A DNA stretch of 64,000 nt from Sulfitobacter sp043557345 (GCF_043557345.1 NZ_JBIFFV010000001.1:702973-766972), one strand, 5' to 3'; shown: positions 43,111-51,818, counted from the stretch's first letter. The notes: generated by a model from the sequence alone, not told the origin. Translations and numbers: made by a program.

Positions 43111-43973
43111 GCGCGGTCAGTGCCGGGCAGGCGGGAATTATGGAAAGGGACAGCGTGAAAGATCAGGCTGACAGCTATGTCACCGACGACGGCCGCACCA
43201 TCGGCCCCACGGTGATGGAGATGAAGAACATCACCCTGCGCTTTGGCGGTGTGGAGGCGATCAAGGATATTTCCTTCGACATCCGCGAGGGCGAGATCCG
43301 CGCGATCATCGGGCCGAACGGGGCGGGCAAGTCCTCGATGCTGAACGTGATCAGCGGCTTCTATGTCCCCCAAGAGGGTGAGGTCTGGTACAAGGGCGCC
43401 AAGCGGCCCCCGATGAAACCCTATCAGGTGGCCCAGCAGGGCATCGCCCGGACCTTTCAGAACATCGCGCTTTTCGAGGGCATGTCGGTGCTCGACAACG
43501 TGATGACGGGGCGTCTCACGCAGATGAAGACCGGGATGCTGGCTCAATCCTTCTGGAAAGGCGCAGCCGAGCGCGAAGAGATCGAGAACCGCGAGATCGC
43601 CGAGAAGGTCATCGACTTTCTGGAGATTCAGGCGATCCGCAAGACACCCGTGGCACGTCTGCCCTACGGTCTAAAGAAACGGGTCGAACTGGCCCGCGCA
43701 CTGGCCGCCGAGCCTACGATCCTGCTGCTGGATGAGCCGATGGCCGGCATGAATGTCGAAGAGAAAGAGGACATGAGCCGCTTCATCCTCGACGTGAACG
43801 ACGAGTTTGGCACCACCATCGCGCTCATCGAGCACGACATGGGCGTGGTCATGGACCTGTCCGACCGCGTCGTGGTGATGGATTACGGCCGCAAGATCGG
43901 TGACGGCTCGCCCGATGAGGTGCGCAACAACCAAGAGGTGATCGACGCCTATCTGGGGGTGGCCCATGACTGA
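43107..43973 (+). CDS. Branched-chain-type ABC transporter ATP-binding protein (LivG-like)
   Basis: A 288-residue ATPase. After about 30 polar residues it has LRFGGVEAIKDISFDI, Walker A GPNGAGKSS near residue 72, the Q-loop, GLKKRVELARALA in place of a canonical LSGGQ (reading ARLPYGLKKRV), Walker B ILLLDEPMAGMN, and the switch histidine in LIEHDMGV. The LivG type is recognised by this signature and by the C-terminal DEVRNNQEVIDAYLG. The start overlaps the CoA ligase stop by four bases. A later in-frame ATG at 43140 is also possible. Confidence 0.94.
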   Translation: MSAVSAGQAGIMERDSVKDQADSYVTDDGRTIGPTVMEMKNITLRFGGVEAIKDISFDIREGEIRAIIGPNGAGKSSMLNVISGFYVPQEGEVWYKGAKRPPMKPYQVAQQGIARTFQNIALFEGMSVLDNVMTGRLTQMKTGMLAQSFWKGAAEREEIENREIAEKVIDFLEIQAIRKTPVARLPYGLKKRVELARALAAEPTILLLDEPMAGMNVEEKEDMSRFILDVNDEFGTTIALIEHDMGVVMDLSDRVVVMDYGRKIGDGSPDEVRNNQEVIDAYLGVAHD

Positions 43974-44029
43974 GCGCCGCACGATCACCCGAAATGATAC
44001 TGCCGTTCTGACTTTGGGGAGGGCTTTTG

Positions 44030-45019
44030 ATGCCTGAGCAACTGGCGTTTACGATCGAGGTCTTTCTCAACGGGCTGATGGCCGGGGTGCTTTATGCGCT
44101 TGTCGCGCTTGGCTTCGTGCTGATCTACAAGGCTTCGGGCATCTTCAACTATGCCCAAGGTGTCATGGCGCTCTTTGCCGCGCTGACGCTGGTGGGGATC
44201 ATGGAAGGGCAGGTGCCTTTCGGCCATCTGATCAACGCGATCCTTGGCACCGAGGTGCATCACTTCGGCTGGCACATTCCGGCGTTCCTTGCCATCGTGC
44301 TGACCATGATCGTGATGATCGTGCTGGCCTATTGCGTGCAGCGCTTCGTGTTCCGCTACCTCGTGGGGCAGGAACCGATCATCCTTTTCATGGCGACCAT
44401 CGGTCTGGCCTATTTCCTCGAAGGGGTGGGCGACCTGATGTGGGGGTCCGAGATCAAGACCCTCGACGTCGGCTTGCCGCAGGGCATCAACGTCTGGATC
44501 GACGAATTCACCTATAACGCCACCGGCTACGGCTTCTTCATCGACAACCTTGATATCGTGGCCTCTGTGGTGGCGGCGGTGCTCGTGGCCGGGCTGGTAA
44601 TGTTCGCGCAATACACCAAGCAGGGCCGCGCCATGCGCGCCGTGGCGGACGATCACCAGGCCGCGCTGTCGGTCGGTGTGTCGCTGAACTTCATCTGGAT
44701 CCTGGTCTGGTCGCTTGCGGGTTTCGTGGCGCTGGTTGCGGGCATCATGTGGGGCGCGAAGTCGGGCGTGCAGTTCTCGCTCTCGCTCATCGCGCTGAAG
44801 GCGCTGCCGGTGCTGATGCTGGGCGGCTTCACCTCGATCCCCGGCGCCATCGTCGGCGGGCTGATCATCGGCGTGGGCGAAAAGCTCTTCGAGTTCCTGA
44901 TCGGTGCCCCTTTCCTTGGCGGCGCGACCGAGAACTGGTTCGCCTACATGCTGGCGCTGGTCTTCCTTGTCTTCCGCCCGCAGGGCCTGTTCGGGGAGAA
45001 GATCATTGAACGGGTTTGA
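44030..45019 (+). CDS. Branched-chain-type ABC transporter permease (LivH-like)
   Basis: A 329-residue inner-membrane permease with about eight hydrophobic segments. LNGLMAGVLYALVALGFVLIYKA near the N-terminus and GRAMRAVADDHQAALSVGV near residue 200, the EAA-type loop that contacts the ATPase, define the LivH family, as does LGGFTSIPGAIVGGLIIG near residue 265. It starts at ATG 44030 with GGGGAGGG upstream; the TTG one codon earlier is less likely. A 159-base spacer with a strong hairpin separates it from the second permease. Confidence 0.94.
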   Translation: MPEQLAFTIEVFLNGLMAGVLYALVALGFVLIYKASGIFNYAQGVMALFAALTLVGIMEGQVPFGHLINAILGTEVHHFGWHIPAFLAIVLTMIVMIVLAYCVQRFVFRYLVGQEPIILFMATIGLAYFLEGVGDLMWGSEIKTLDVGLPQGINVWIDEFTYNATGYGFFIDNLDIVASVVAAVLVAGLVMFAQYTKQGRAMRAVADDHQAALSVGVSLNFIWILVWSLAGFVALVAGIMWGAKSGVQFSLSLIALKALPVLMLGGFTSIPGAIVGGLIIGVGEKLFEFLIGAPFLGGATENWFAYMLALVFLVFRPQGLFGEKIIERV

Positions 45020-45032
45020 TACAGGCTACCCG

Positions 45033-45055
45033 GAAACTGTCCGGGGGACAGTTTC
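45033..45055 (+). repeat. Perfect hairpin in the permease-permease spacer
   Basis: GAAACTGTCC (45033-45042) and GGACAGTTTC (45046-45055) form a perfect 10-base-pair stem with loop GGG, 14 bases after the LivH-like stop. No T-run follows, so it is not a standard terminator. The rest of the 159-base spacer (45020-45178) holds a GC-rich palindromic stretch and no gene I can support. Confidence 0.7.
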
Positions 45056-45178
45056 GCCTGTTCAAAGGGCGAAGCCCCGGATTGAGAATGCCATGCTGCG
45101 CGGCGCGCGCGCAGCCCAAGGCGCACTGACCGCTGAGAGCGCAGTGCAAATGACTACCGCAGAAGGGAAAGCAGTCTA

Positions 45179-46255
45179 ATGTTCTATCGTGAAGCGGGCG
45201 ATTTCAACACGTCCTACGCCCAGGACCAGCAGACCTTCCCGATCAAGTTCGACCGGTACCGCTACTATCTGGTGCTCTTCATCGCGGTCTTCGTCGTGCC
45301 CTTCGTGGTGAATGACTACTGGGTGAACTCGCTGTTCCTGCCCTTCCTGATCTACGCCATCGCGGCGATCGGTCTGAACATCCTAGTCGGCTACTGCGGG
45401 CAGGTGAGCCTCGGCACCGGGGGGTTCATGGCGGTGGGGGCTTATGCCTGCTACAAGCTGATGACGGCGATGCCCGAGGTCAGCATGTTCATCCACATCC
45501 TGCTGGCGGGCGGCATCACCGCCGCGGTGGGGGCGCTGTTTGGCCTGCCGTCCTTGCGGATCAAGGGGTTCTACCTCGCCGTGGCGACGCTGGCGGCGCA
45601 GTTCTTCCTCGTCTGGCTGTTCAACCGGGTGCCGTGGTTCTACAACTACTCCGCCTCGGGCCAGATCAGCGCGCCCGAGCGGGACACCTTCGGCATCCTG
45701 ATCACCGGCCCCAATACCGAAGCCTGGGCGACCTATATGTTCTGCCTGATCTTCACCGTGGGCAGCGCACTGGTGGCGCGTAACCTGACGCGGGGCTCGG
45801 TGGGGCGCAAGTGGATGGCCATTCGCGACATGGACATCGCGGCCGAGATCATTGGGGTGAACCCGCTGCGCGCCAAGCTCACGGCCTTTGCGGTCAGCTC
45901 CTTCTTCATCGGGGTCTCGGGCGCTCTGTTCTTCTCGATCTACCTCGGCGCGGTGGAAGTGGGCGAAGCCTTTGGCATCAACAAATCCTTCCTCGTGCTC
46001 TTCATGATCATCATCGGGGGCTTGGGCAGCATCTTCGGCAGCTTCGCCGGGGCGGCCTTCCTCGTGCTCCTGCCGGTGCTCCTTAAGATCGTCGGCGTGG
46101 ACTGGCTGGGCTGGCCCACGGATATCGTGGCGCATTTGCAGCTGGTGATCGTGGGCGGGCTGATCGTGGTCTTCCTGATCGCAGAGCCGCACGGGCTGGC
46201 GCAGCTGTGGCGCGTCGCCAAGGAAAAACTGAGATTGTGGCCTTTCCCGCACTAA
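45179..46255 (+). CDS. Branched-chain-type ABC transporter permease (LivM-like)
   Basis: A 358-residue inner-membrane permease with about nine to ten hydrophobic segments. It has the LivM features AIGLNILVGYCGQVSLGTGGFMAVGAY near residue 62, FYLAVATLAAQFF near residue 138, GRKWMAIRDMDIAAEIIGVN near residue 212 and MIIIGGLGSIFGSFAGA near residue 278. A hydrophilic N-terminus of about 35 residues precedes the first helix. It starts at 45179 with AAGGGA about 12 bases upstream. The substrate-binding protein gene follows after 82 bases. Confidence 0.94.
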   Translation: MFYREAGDFNTSYAQDQQTFPIKFDRYRYYLVLFIAVFVVPFVVNDYWVNSLFLPFLIYAIAAIGLNILVGYCGQVSLGTGGFMAVGAYACYKLMTAMPEVSMFIHILLAGGITAAVGALFGLPSLRIKGFYLAVATLAAQFFLVWLFNRVPWFYNYSASGQISAPERDTFGILITGPNTEAWATYMFCLIFTVGSALVARNLTRGSVGRKWMAIRDMDIAAEIIGVNPLRAKLTAFAVSSFFIGVSGALFFSIYLGAVEVGEAFGINKSFLVLFMIIIGGLGSIFGSFAGAAFLVLLPVLLKIVGVDWLGWPTDIVAHLQLVIVGGLIVVFLIAEPHGLAQLWRVAKEKLRLWPFPH

Positions 46256-46337
46256 GCGGGAGCCATGAAAAGCGAGGCCGGAGGGAGGAAACCCGGCCCA
46301 AACACCCAAGTCGGACAATCCAAGGGAGGAAACACCG

Positions 46338-47618
46338 ATGAAATACAAACTGGGAACACTGGCCGTAGCTGGCCTGATGGCGGCAAGCCCCGTGATGGCG
46401 GACCTCGTCTTTCCGTCGCTGAGCTATCGCACCGGGCCCTATGCCGCGGGCGGCATCCCCTTCGCCGACGGCTATGCCGACTATTTCACCCTGCTCAATG
46501 AGCGTGACGGCGGCATCGGTGGCGAGACCATCCGCGTGCCGGAATGCGAGACCGCCTATAACACCGAGAAGGGCGTGGAATGCTACGAATCCACCAAGGG
46601 TGAAGGCGCGTTGGTGTACCAGCCGCTTTCGACCGGCATCACCTACCAGTTGATCCCCAAGGTCACCGCTGACGACATTTCCATGCTGACCTCCGGTCTG
46701 GGCCGTACCTCGGCCAAGAACGGCAATGTCTTCAGCCATGTGTTCAACTTCCCGGCCAACTACTGGGATGGCGCCTCGGTGGCGATCAAGCACATCATGG
46801 AAGAAGAGGGCGGCAGCCTCGAAGGTAAGAAGATCGCGCTGGTCTATCACAACTCCGCCTATGGTAAGGAGCCGATCCGCACCCTGCAGGAACTGAGCAA
46901 GAAACATGGTTTCGAGCTGAAGGAAGTGCCCGTCGACCACCCCGGTCAGGAGCAGAAATCCCAGTGGCTGCAAATTCGCCGTGACAAGCCCGACTATGTG
47001 ATCATGTACGGCTGGGGCGTGATGAACCAGGTCGCCGTGCAGGAAGCCGCCAACATCCGCTTCCCGATGGACAAGTTCATCGGCATCTGGTGGTCCGGCT
47101 CCGAGAACGACGTGCTGGCCGCCGGTGCCAAGGCCGATGGCTACAAGGCGCTGACCTTCCACAACGTCGGCTCCGACTATCCGCTCTATGACGATCTGCA
47201 GAAATACGTTGTGGACGCGGGCAAGGCCGCAGGCGCGGGCGATCAGGTCGGCTCCGTTCTGTACAACCGTGGCATCTATGCCGCGATGCTGGTGGCCGAG
47301 GCCGCGCGCACCGCGCAGGAAATCCATGGCGTCAGCGACATCACAAGCGGCCAGATGCGCGACGGGATGGAACAGCTTGAGATCACCGAAGAGAAGATGG
47401 CGGCGCTTGGCCTGCCGGACTTCGGCCCCGAGTTCTCCGTCTCTTGCGAGAACCACGGCGGTGAAGGCTTCGTGGCCGTGACCCAGTGGGATTCCGAGGC
47501 CAAGGAATGGAACCTCGTGTCGGACTTCATGCAGTCGGATCAGGACGTGATCCAGCCGCTGATCGACGAGGACAGCGCGGCCTACGCCAGCGAGAACGCC
47601 ATCGAAGGCAACTGCTAA
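46338..47618 (+). CDS. Branched-chain-type ABC transporter substrate-binding protein
   Basis: A 426-residue periplasmic type I binding protein with a signal peptide (residues 1-21, ending VMA before DLVFPS). The N-terminal lobe has SYRTGPYAAGGIPFADGYADYF and ERDGGIGGETIRV near residues 27-70. YHNSAYGKEPI near residue 170 and the YGWGVMNQVAVQEAA segment line the cleft. The family includes leucine-binding proteins, but members beside CoA ligases often bind aromatic or aliphatic carboxylates. Four cysteines are present in the mature protein. Its ribosome-binding site is AAGGGAGG, the strongest in the block, in keeping with a highly made binding protein. Confidence 0.93.
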   Translation: MKYKLGTLAVAGLMAASPVMADLVFPSLSYRTGPYAAGGIPFADGYADYFTLLNERDGGIGGETIRVPECETAYNTEKGVECYESTKGEGALVYQPLSTGITYQLIPKVTADDISMLTSGLGRTSAKNGNVFSHVFNFPANYWDGASVAIKHIMEEEGGSLEGKKIALVYHNSAYGKEPIRTLQELSKKHGFELKEVPVDHPGQEQKSQWLQIRRDKPDYVIMYGWGVMNQVAVQEAANIRFPMDKFIGIWWSGSENDVLAAGAKADGYKALTFHNVGSDYPLYDDLQKYVVDAGKAAGAGDQVGSVLYNRGIYAAMLVAEAARTAQEIHGVSDITSGQMRDGMEQLEITEEKMAALGLPDFGPEFSVSCENHGGEGFVAVTQWDSEAKEWNLVSDFMQSDQDVIQPLIDEDSAAYASENAIEGNC

Positions 47619-47628
47619 GAACCCTGCT

Positions 47629-47653
47629 CCCGGCCACCTATCGGGTGGCCGGG
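47629..47653 (+). repeat. Hairpin after the binding-protein gene
   Basis: CCCGGCCACC (47629-47638) and GGTGGCCGGG (47644-47653) make a perfect 10-base-pair stem with loop TATCG, ten bases after the stop and with no T-run. Such hairpins protect the 3' end of binding-protein mRNA or cause partial termination. Confidence 0.65.
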
Positions 47654-47685
47654 GACATCTTCGAACCCCAGGAAAGGTCCACCAC

Positions 47686-48522
47686 ATGCTGGATGCCGCC
47701 AACACCAATGACGTCGCAGTCGACAACCTGCTCGAGGTCAACAATATCGAGGTGATCTACAATCACGTCATCCTCGTGCTGAAGGGCGTCAGCCTGAACG
47801 TGCCCAAGGGCGGCATCACCGCGCTTCTGGGCGGCAATGGCGCCGGCAAGACGACGACGCTCAAGGCGATCTCGGGGCTGCTGGCCTCGGAGCGTGGCGA
47901 GGTCACCAAGGGCTCAATCAAGTACCGCGGCGGCGCGATCCAGCATCAGGACCCCGCCGAGATCGTGAAACAGGGGGTCGTGCAGGTCATGGAAGGCCGG
48001 CACTGCTTCGAACATCTGACCATCGAGGAAAACCTGCTGACCGGCGCCTATACGCGCAGTGACGGCAATGCCGCGATCCAGCGCGACCTCGAGATGGTCT
48101 ACACCTATTTCCCCCGTCTGAAGGAACGCCGCCGTTCGCAGGCCGGCTATACCTCGGGCGGTGAGCAGCAGATGTGCGCCATCGGCCGCGCGCTGATGTC
48201 CCGGCCCGAGACTATCCTGCTGGACGAACCCTCGATGGGTCTGGCGCCGCAACTGGTGGAGCAGATTTTCGAGATCGTGAAATCGGTCAACGAACAGGAG
48301 GGTGTGACCTTCCTGCTGGCTGAGCAGAACACCAACGTCGCCCTGCGTTTTGCGCATTACGGCTACATCCTCGAATCGGGGCGCGTGGTCATGGACGGTC
48401 CCGCCAAGGACCTGCGCGAGAACCAGGACGTGAAAGAATTCTACCTCGGCATGTCCGACGAAGGCCGCAAGAGCTTCCGCGATGTGCGCAGCTACCGCCG
48501 CCGCAAGCGCTGGCTCAGCTAA
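47686..48522 (+). CDS. Branched-chain-type ABC transporter ATP-binding protein (LivF-like)
   Basis: A 278-residue ATPase. It has Walker A GGNGAGKTTT near residue 50, the Q-loop and EIVKQGVVQVMEGRHCFEHLTIEENL near residue 95, the signature TSGGEQQMCAIGRAL near residue 155, Walker B ILLDEPSMGLAP and the LAEQNTNVALRFA segment near residue 210, which carries glutamine-asparagine where many ATPases have the switch histidine, as usual in LivF. About 17 extra residues precede the domain. The C-terminal extension is short and very basic (SYRRRKRW). It follows the binding-protein gene with a hairpin between. Confidence 0.94.
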   Translation: MLDAANTNDVAVDNLLEVNNIEVIYNHVILVLKGVSLNVPKGGITALLGGNGAGKTTTLKAISGLLASERGEVTKGSIKYRGGAIQHQDPAEIVKQGVVQVMEGRHCFEHLTIEENLLTGAYTRSDGNAAIQRDLEMVYTYFPRLKERRRSQAGYTSGGEQQMCAIGRALMSRPETILLDEPSMGLAPQLVEQIFEIVKSVNEQEGVTFLLAEQNTNVALRFAHYGYILESGRVVMDGPAKDLRENQDVKEFYLGMSDEGRKSFRDVRSYRRRKRWLS

Positions 48523-48615
48523 GCCGGCACCGCCCGGACCCGAAGGAAAGACCAAGAGAAGACCAGAGCGGGCCTATGCCCTCTCCAGTGATGCCATAGC
48601 AGGAAAGTGACAGGG

Positions 48616-49842
48616 ATGCTCACCAAGCCCCATTTCGACGATCTGGAAACCCGCAGCACCGACCAACGGGCGGCCGATCTGGCGCAGGCTTTGCCGCAGC
48701 AGATCGCCCGCGCGCAGGGCTTGCCGGGCTATGGCGAGACGCTCAAGGGGGTGGACGCATCGCAGATCACCTCTGCCGAGGCGCTGGCCGATCTGCCGGT
48801 GCTGCGCAAGTCCGAACTGGGCAAGGCACAGGCAGCGCAGGCGCCCTTCGGTGGCTTCACCACCAAGCCGGTGACCGAGTTTTCCCATGTCTTCCAATCC
48901 CCCGGCCCGATCTACGAGCCGTCGAGCAACGCGCCCGACTGGTGGCGCATGGGGCGTTTCCTGCATGCCGCCGGGATCGGCGCGGGCGACGTGGTGCACA
49001 ATTGCTTTGGATACCACCTGACGCCGGCTGGCATGATCTTTGAGTCCGGCGCGCGGGCCGTGGGCGCCACGGTGCTGCCTGCCGGGACCGGCCAGACCGA
49101 GCTTCAGGTCACTGCCGCGCGCGACGTGGGTTCCACCGCCTATGCCGGGACGCCGGATTACCTGAAGGTGATTCTCGAGAAGGCCGATGCCATGGGGGTC
49201 GATCTGAAGATCACCAAGGCCGCGGTCGGTGGCGGCGCGCTCTTCCCAAGCCTGCGCGCCTTCTATCAGGAGCGCGGCATCACTTGCCTGCAATCCTATG
49301 CCACCGCGGATCTGGGCAACATCGCCTATGAAAGCCCGGCGATGGAGGGGCTTATCGTCGACGAACAGGTCATCGTCGAGATCGTCACCCCCGGCACCGG
49401 CATCCCCGTGGCCCCGGGCGAGGTCGGCGAGGTCGTGGTCACCACGCTGAACCCCGACTACCCGCTCATCCGTTTCGCCACCGGCGATCTCAGCGCCGTG
49501 CTGGAGGGCGAAAGCCCCTGTGGGCGCACGAATATGCGCATCAAGGGCTGGATGGGCCGTGCCGACCAGACGACCAAGATCAAGGGCATGTTCGTGCGGC
49601 CTGAGCAAGTCGCGGCGCTGGTCGCCCAGCACGAGGAGATCGAGAAGGCCCGCGTTATCGCTAGCCGCGAGGGCGAGGCCGATGTCATGACCGTGCAGAT
49701 CGAGACCGCCGGAGAGGACAAGGAACGCTATGCCCAATCCGTGGCCGATCTGCTCAAGCTCAAGGGGCGTGTCGAACTGGTCGCCCCCGGCAGCCTGCCG
49801 CGTGACGGTCTGGTGATCGAGGATACCCGCAGCTACGACTGA
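48616..49842 (+). CDS. Phenylacetate-CoA-ligase-like adenylate-forming enzyme
   Basis: A 408-residue enzyme of the PaaK branch. The pattern LPGYGETLKG...LADLPVLRKSEL at the N-terminus, the region GDVVHNCFGYHLTPAGMIFESGARAVGATVLPAGTGQTELQ near residues 125-165, YAGTPDYLKVI near residue 178, and the C-terminal ATGDLSAVLEGESPCGRTNMRIKGWMGRADQTTKIKG match PaaK-type ligases. These activate aryl-acetic or benzoic acids with ATP and CoA. ATG at 48616 was preferred to a GTG at 48607 because of the distance to AGGAAAG. It closes the transporter block, which therefore has a CoA ligase at each end. Confidence 0.9.
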   Translation: MLTKPHFDDLETRSTDQRAADLAQALPQQIARAQGLPGYGETLKGVDASQITSAEALADLPVLRKSELGKAQAAQAPFGGFTTKPVTEFSHVFQSPGPIYEPSSNAPDWWRMGRFLHAAGIGAGDVVHNCFGYHLTPAGMIFESGARAVGATVLPAGTGQTELQVTAARDVGSTAYAGTPDYLKVILEKADAMGVDLKITKAAVGGGALFPSLRAFYQERGITCLQSYATADLGNIAYESPAMEGLIVDEQVIVEIVTPGTGIPVAPGEVGEVVVTTLNPDYPLIRFATGDLSAVLEGESPCGRTNMRIKGWMGRADQTTKIKGMFVRPEQVAALVAQHEEIEKARVIASREGEADVMTVQIETAGEDKERYAQSVADLLKLKGRVELVAPGSLPRDGLVIEDTRSYD

Positions 49843-49896
49843 GGCGCGGCGTCGCGCCCTCTGGCATTTCCGAGTGAAATCGTCGAAATAGGGCGC

Positions 49897-51567
49897 ATGA
49901 CGCTGAACCCCGCCTCCACCGAGACACCCCACCTGCGCCGCGCCCGCGATGGGCTGCGCGCGCTGTCGGTCGTTGCCCTGACCGTGGCCCTCTTCTGCGC
50001 GCTGCCGATGCTGGCGGTGCTGATCGCCGCCCTCAGCGGCGGGACCGAGACGGTGCAGCATCTGATCGAGACGGTGCTGGGGCGCTACACGGCCACCACG
50101 CTCTTGTTGGTGCTGCTGGTCTCTTTAGGCACTTTCGCAATCGGCGTGGGGGCGGCATGGCTCGTCACGATGACGCGCTTTCCGGGGGCGAAGCTTTTAG
50201 AGATCGCGCTGGTGCTGCCGCTGGCCTTCCCGGCCTATGTGTTGGCCTATGCCTACACCCATGTGCTGGACCATCCCGGCATCGTGCAGACGGTGCTGCG
50301 CGACGTCACCGGCTGGGGGCCGCGCGATTACTGGTTCCCCGAGATCCGCTCGCTCGGCGGGGCGGCGGCGATGTTGGTGCTGGTACTCTACCCTTACGTC
50401 TATCTTCTGGCGCGCGCGGCCTTCCTGCAGCAGAGCGGGACGACCTTTCTGGCTGCCCGCGCGCTTGGCTCCAGCGCATGGGCCGCGTTCTTCAAGGTCA
50501 GCCTGCCGCTGGCGCGGCCCGCGATTGCCGGGGGCGTGCTGCTGGCGGTGATGGAGACCATCGCCGATTTCGGCACCGTCGCCTATTTCGGCGTGCAGAC
50601 TTTCGCCACCGGCATCTACACAAGCTGGTTCTCCATGTTTGACCGCGCGGCGGCGGCGCAACTGGCGCTCTGCCTGCTGAGTTTCGCCCTGCTGCTGGCG
50701 ATGCTGGAGCGGGCGCAGCGCGGCAAGGCCAAGTATCACGACCCCTCCCGCCGGACCCAGTCGGCACCGCCAGCCGAGTTGAAAGGCTCGCAGGCTGCGG
50801 CGGCGATCGTGCTTTGCGGGGTGCCGGTGCTGTTGGGCGCGGTGTTGCCGGTGGTGATCCTCGTGACCATGGGGCTCGACAGCGAGCAGAGCCTGTTCAG
50901 CCCGCGCTACTTGGGCTTCATGCGCAACTCGGTGACGCTTGCCGGGGTCGCGGCGCTGCTGACGGTGCTGGCGGCGATCAGCGTGGGCTTCTACCGGCGG
51001 CTGCGCCCGGGGCGGGTCTCGCAGGGCGCGGCCTATGTGGCGCGGCTCGGCTACGCGGTGCCGGGCGGGGTGATTGCGGTGGGGCTTCTGGTGCCATTCG
51101 CGGCCTTCGACAACGCGCTCGACGCCTGGATGCGCGAGACTTTCGACATTTCCACCGGGCTGCTGATCACCGGCTCGATCTGGCTTCTGGTGCTGGCCTA
51201 TCTGGTGCGCTTCCTCGCCGCGGCGCTTGGCGCCTACGAGGGCGGGCAGTCCATGGTGCATGCCAATATGGACGCCGCCGCGCGCTCGCTGGGGCAGACG
51301 CCCCTGGGTACGTTGCGCCGGGTGCATCTGCCGATCCTCGCGCCGAGCCTGCTGACCGCGCTGCTGATCGTCTTTGTCGACGTGATGAAGGAGCTGCCCG
51401 CGACGCTGATCATGCGGCCGTTCAACTATGACACACTTGCGGTGCAGGCGTATCGCTTGGCGAGTGATGAGCGGTTGAACGGGGCAGCGGTGCCGAGCTT
51501 GGTGATCGTGGCGATGGGGTTGCTGCCGGTGATCCTGATCTGCCGTCAGGTGGGGCGGCAGCGGTAG
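49897..51567 (+). CDS. Ferric-iron-type ABC transporter permease (FbpB-like)
   Basis: A 556-residue membrane protein with about twelve hydrophobic segments in two homologous halves, each with an EAA loop (ARALGSSAWAAFFKVSLPLARPAIAGG near residue 190; AARSLGQTPLGTLRRVHLPILAPS near residue 460). This fused two-domain permease is that of FbpB/SfuB iron(III) importers. It starts 54 bases after the PaaK-like gene with a weak ribosome-binding site (AGGGCGC). The iron-binding protein gene lies downstream but on the opposite strand, and no FbpC-type ATPase is in the window. Confidence 0.9.
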   Translation: MTLNPASTETPHLRRARDGLRALSVVALTVALFCALPMLAVLIAALSGGTETVQHLIETVLGRYTATTLLLVLLVSLGTFAIGVGAAWLVTMTRFPGAKLLEIALVLPLAFPAYVLAYAYTHVLDHPGIVQTVLRDVTGWGPRDYWFPEIRSLGGAAAMLVLVLYPYVYLLARAAFLQQSGTTFLAARALGSSAWAAFFKVSLPLARPAIAGGVLLAVMETIADFGTVAYFGVQTFATGIYTSWFSMFDRAAAAQLALCLLSFALLLAMLERAQRGKAKYHDPSRRTQSAPPAELKGSQAAAAIVLCGVPVLLGAVLPVVILVTMGLDSEQSLFSPRYLGFMRNSVTLAGVAALLTVLAAISVGFYRRLRPGRVSQGAAYVARLGYAVPGGVIAVGLLVPFAAFDNALDAWMRETFDISTGLLITGSIWLLVLAYLVRFLAAALGAYEGGQSMVHANMDAAARSLGQTPLGTLRRVHLPILAPSLLTALLIVFVDVMKELPATLIMRPFNYDTLAVQAYRLASDERLNGAAVPSLVIVAMGLLPVILICRQVGRQR

Positions 51568-51574
51568 ATCCCGA

Positions 51575-51659
51575 GGGCCAGCGCCTGCCCGTCACACCAG
51601 AGGTGCGCCGTTATTGATCGGCACGCCTTTGGCGTGACGGGACGGGCAGGCGATGGCCC
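51575..51659. repeat. Long imperfect inverted repeat between convergent iron-transport genes
   Basis: The left arm (51575-51595) pairs with the right arm (51634-51659): GGGCCA then one mismatch, then CGCCTGCCCGTC, with five extra bases in the right arm. The inner part (51601-51630) can also fold imperfectly. It starts seven bases after the permease stop. The 345-base gap 51568-51912 holds no gene I can support. Confidence 0.7.
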
Positions 51660-51702
51660 GGCGCCTACGGCTTGATTCCGGGCCGTCTGGCGATAAGGGC
51701 AG

Positions 51703-51818
51703 CGCCCTCCCTGGGGGGCGATGATCGGCCTGCTTTCTGCAATGTCATTGCCAAGGGCGCAGGCGCGGCGTCATGCGGTGGCCTTGCAAAATCGCCCTCC
51801 GGGGGGAGGGAGGGCGAT
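51703..51818. repeat. Pair of related GC-rich palindromic motifs
   Basis: ATCGCCCTCC (51791-51800) and GGAGGGCGAT (51809-51818) form a perfect 10-base-pair stem. A related but shorter motif, GCGCCCTCCC then GGGGGGCGAT, lies at 51703-51722. Both sit in the spacer between the iron permease and binding-protein genes. Confidence 0.55.

Noticed and set aside
44904..45179. A small plus-strand frame running through the permease-permease spacer
   Set aside because: It overlaps the end of the LivH-like gene in another frame and then reads through the hairpin repeat. There is no ribosome-binding site and no sensible protein.
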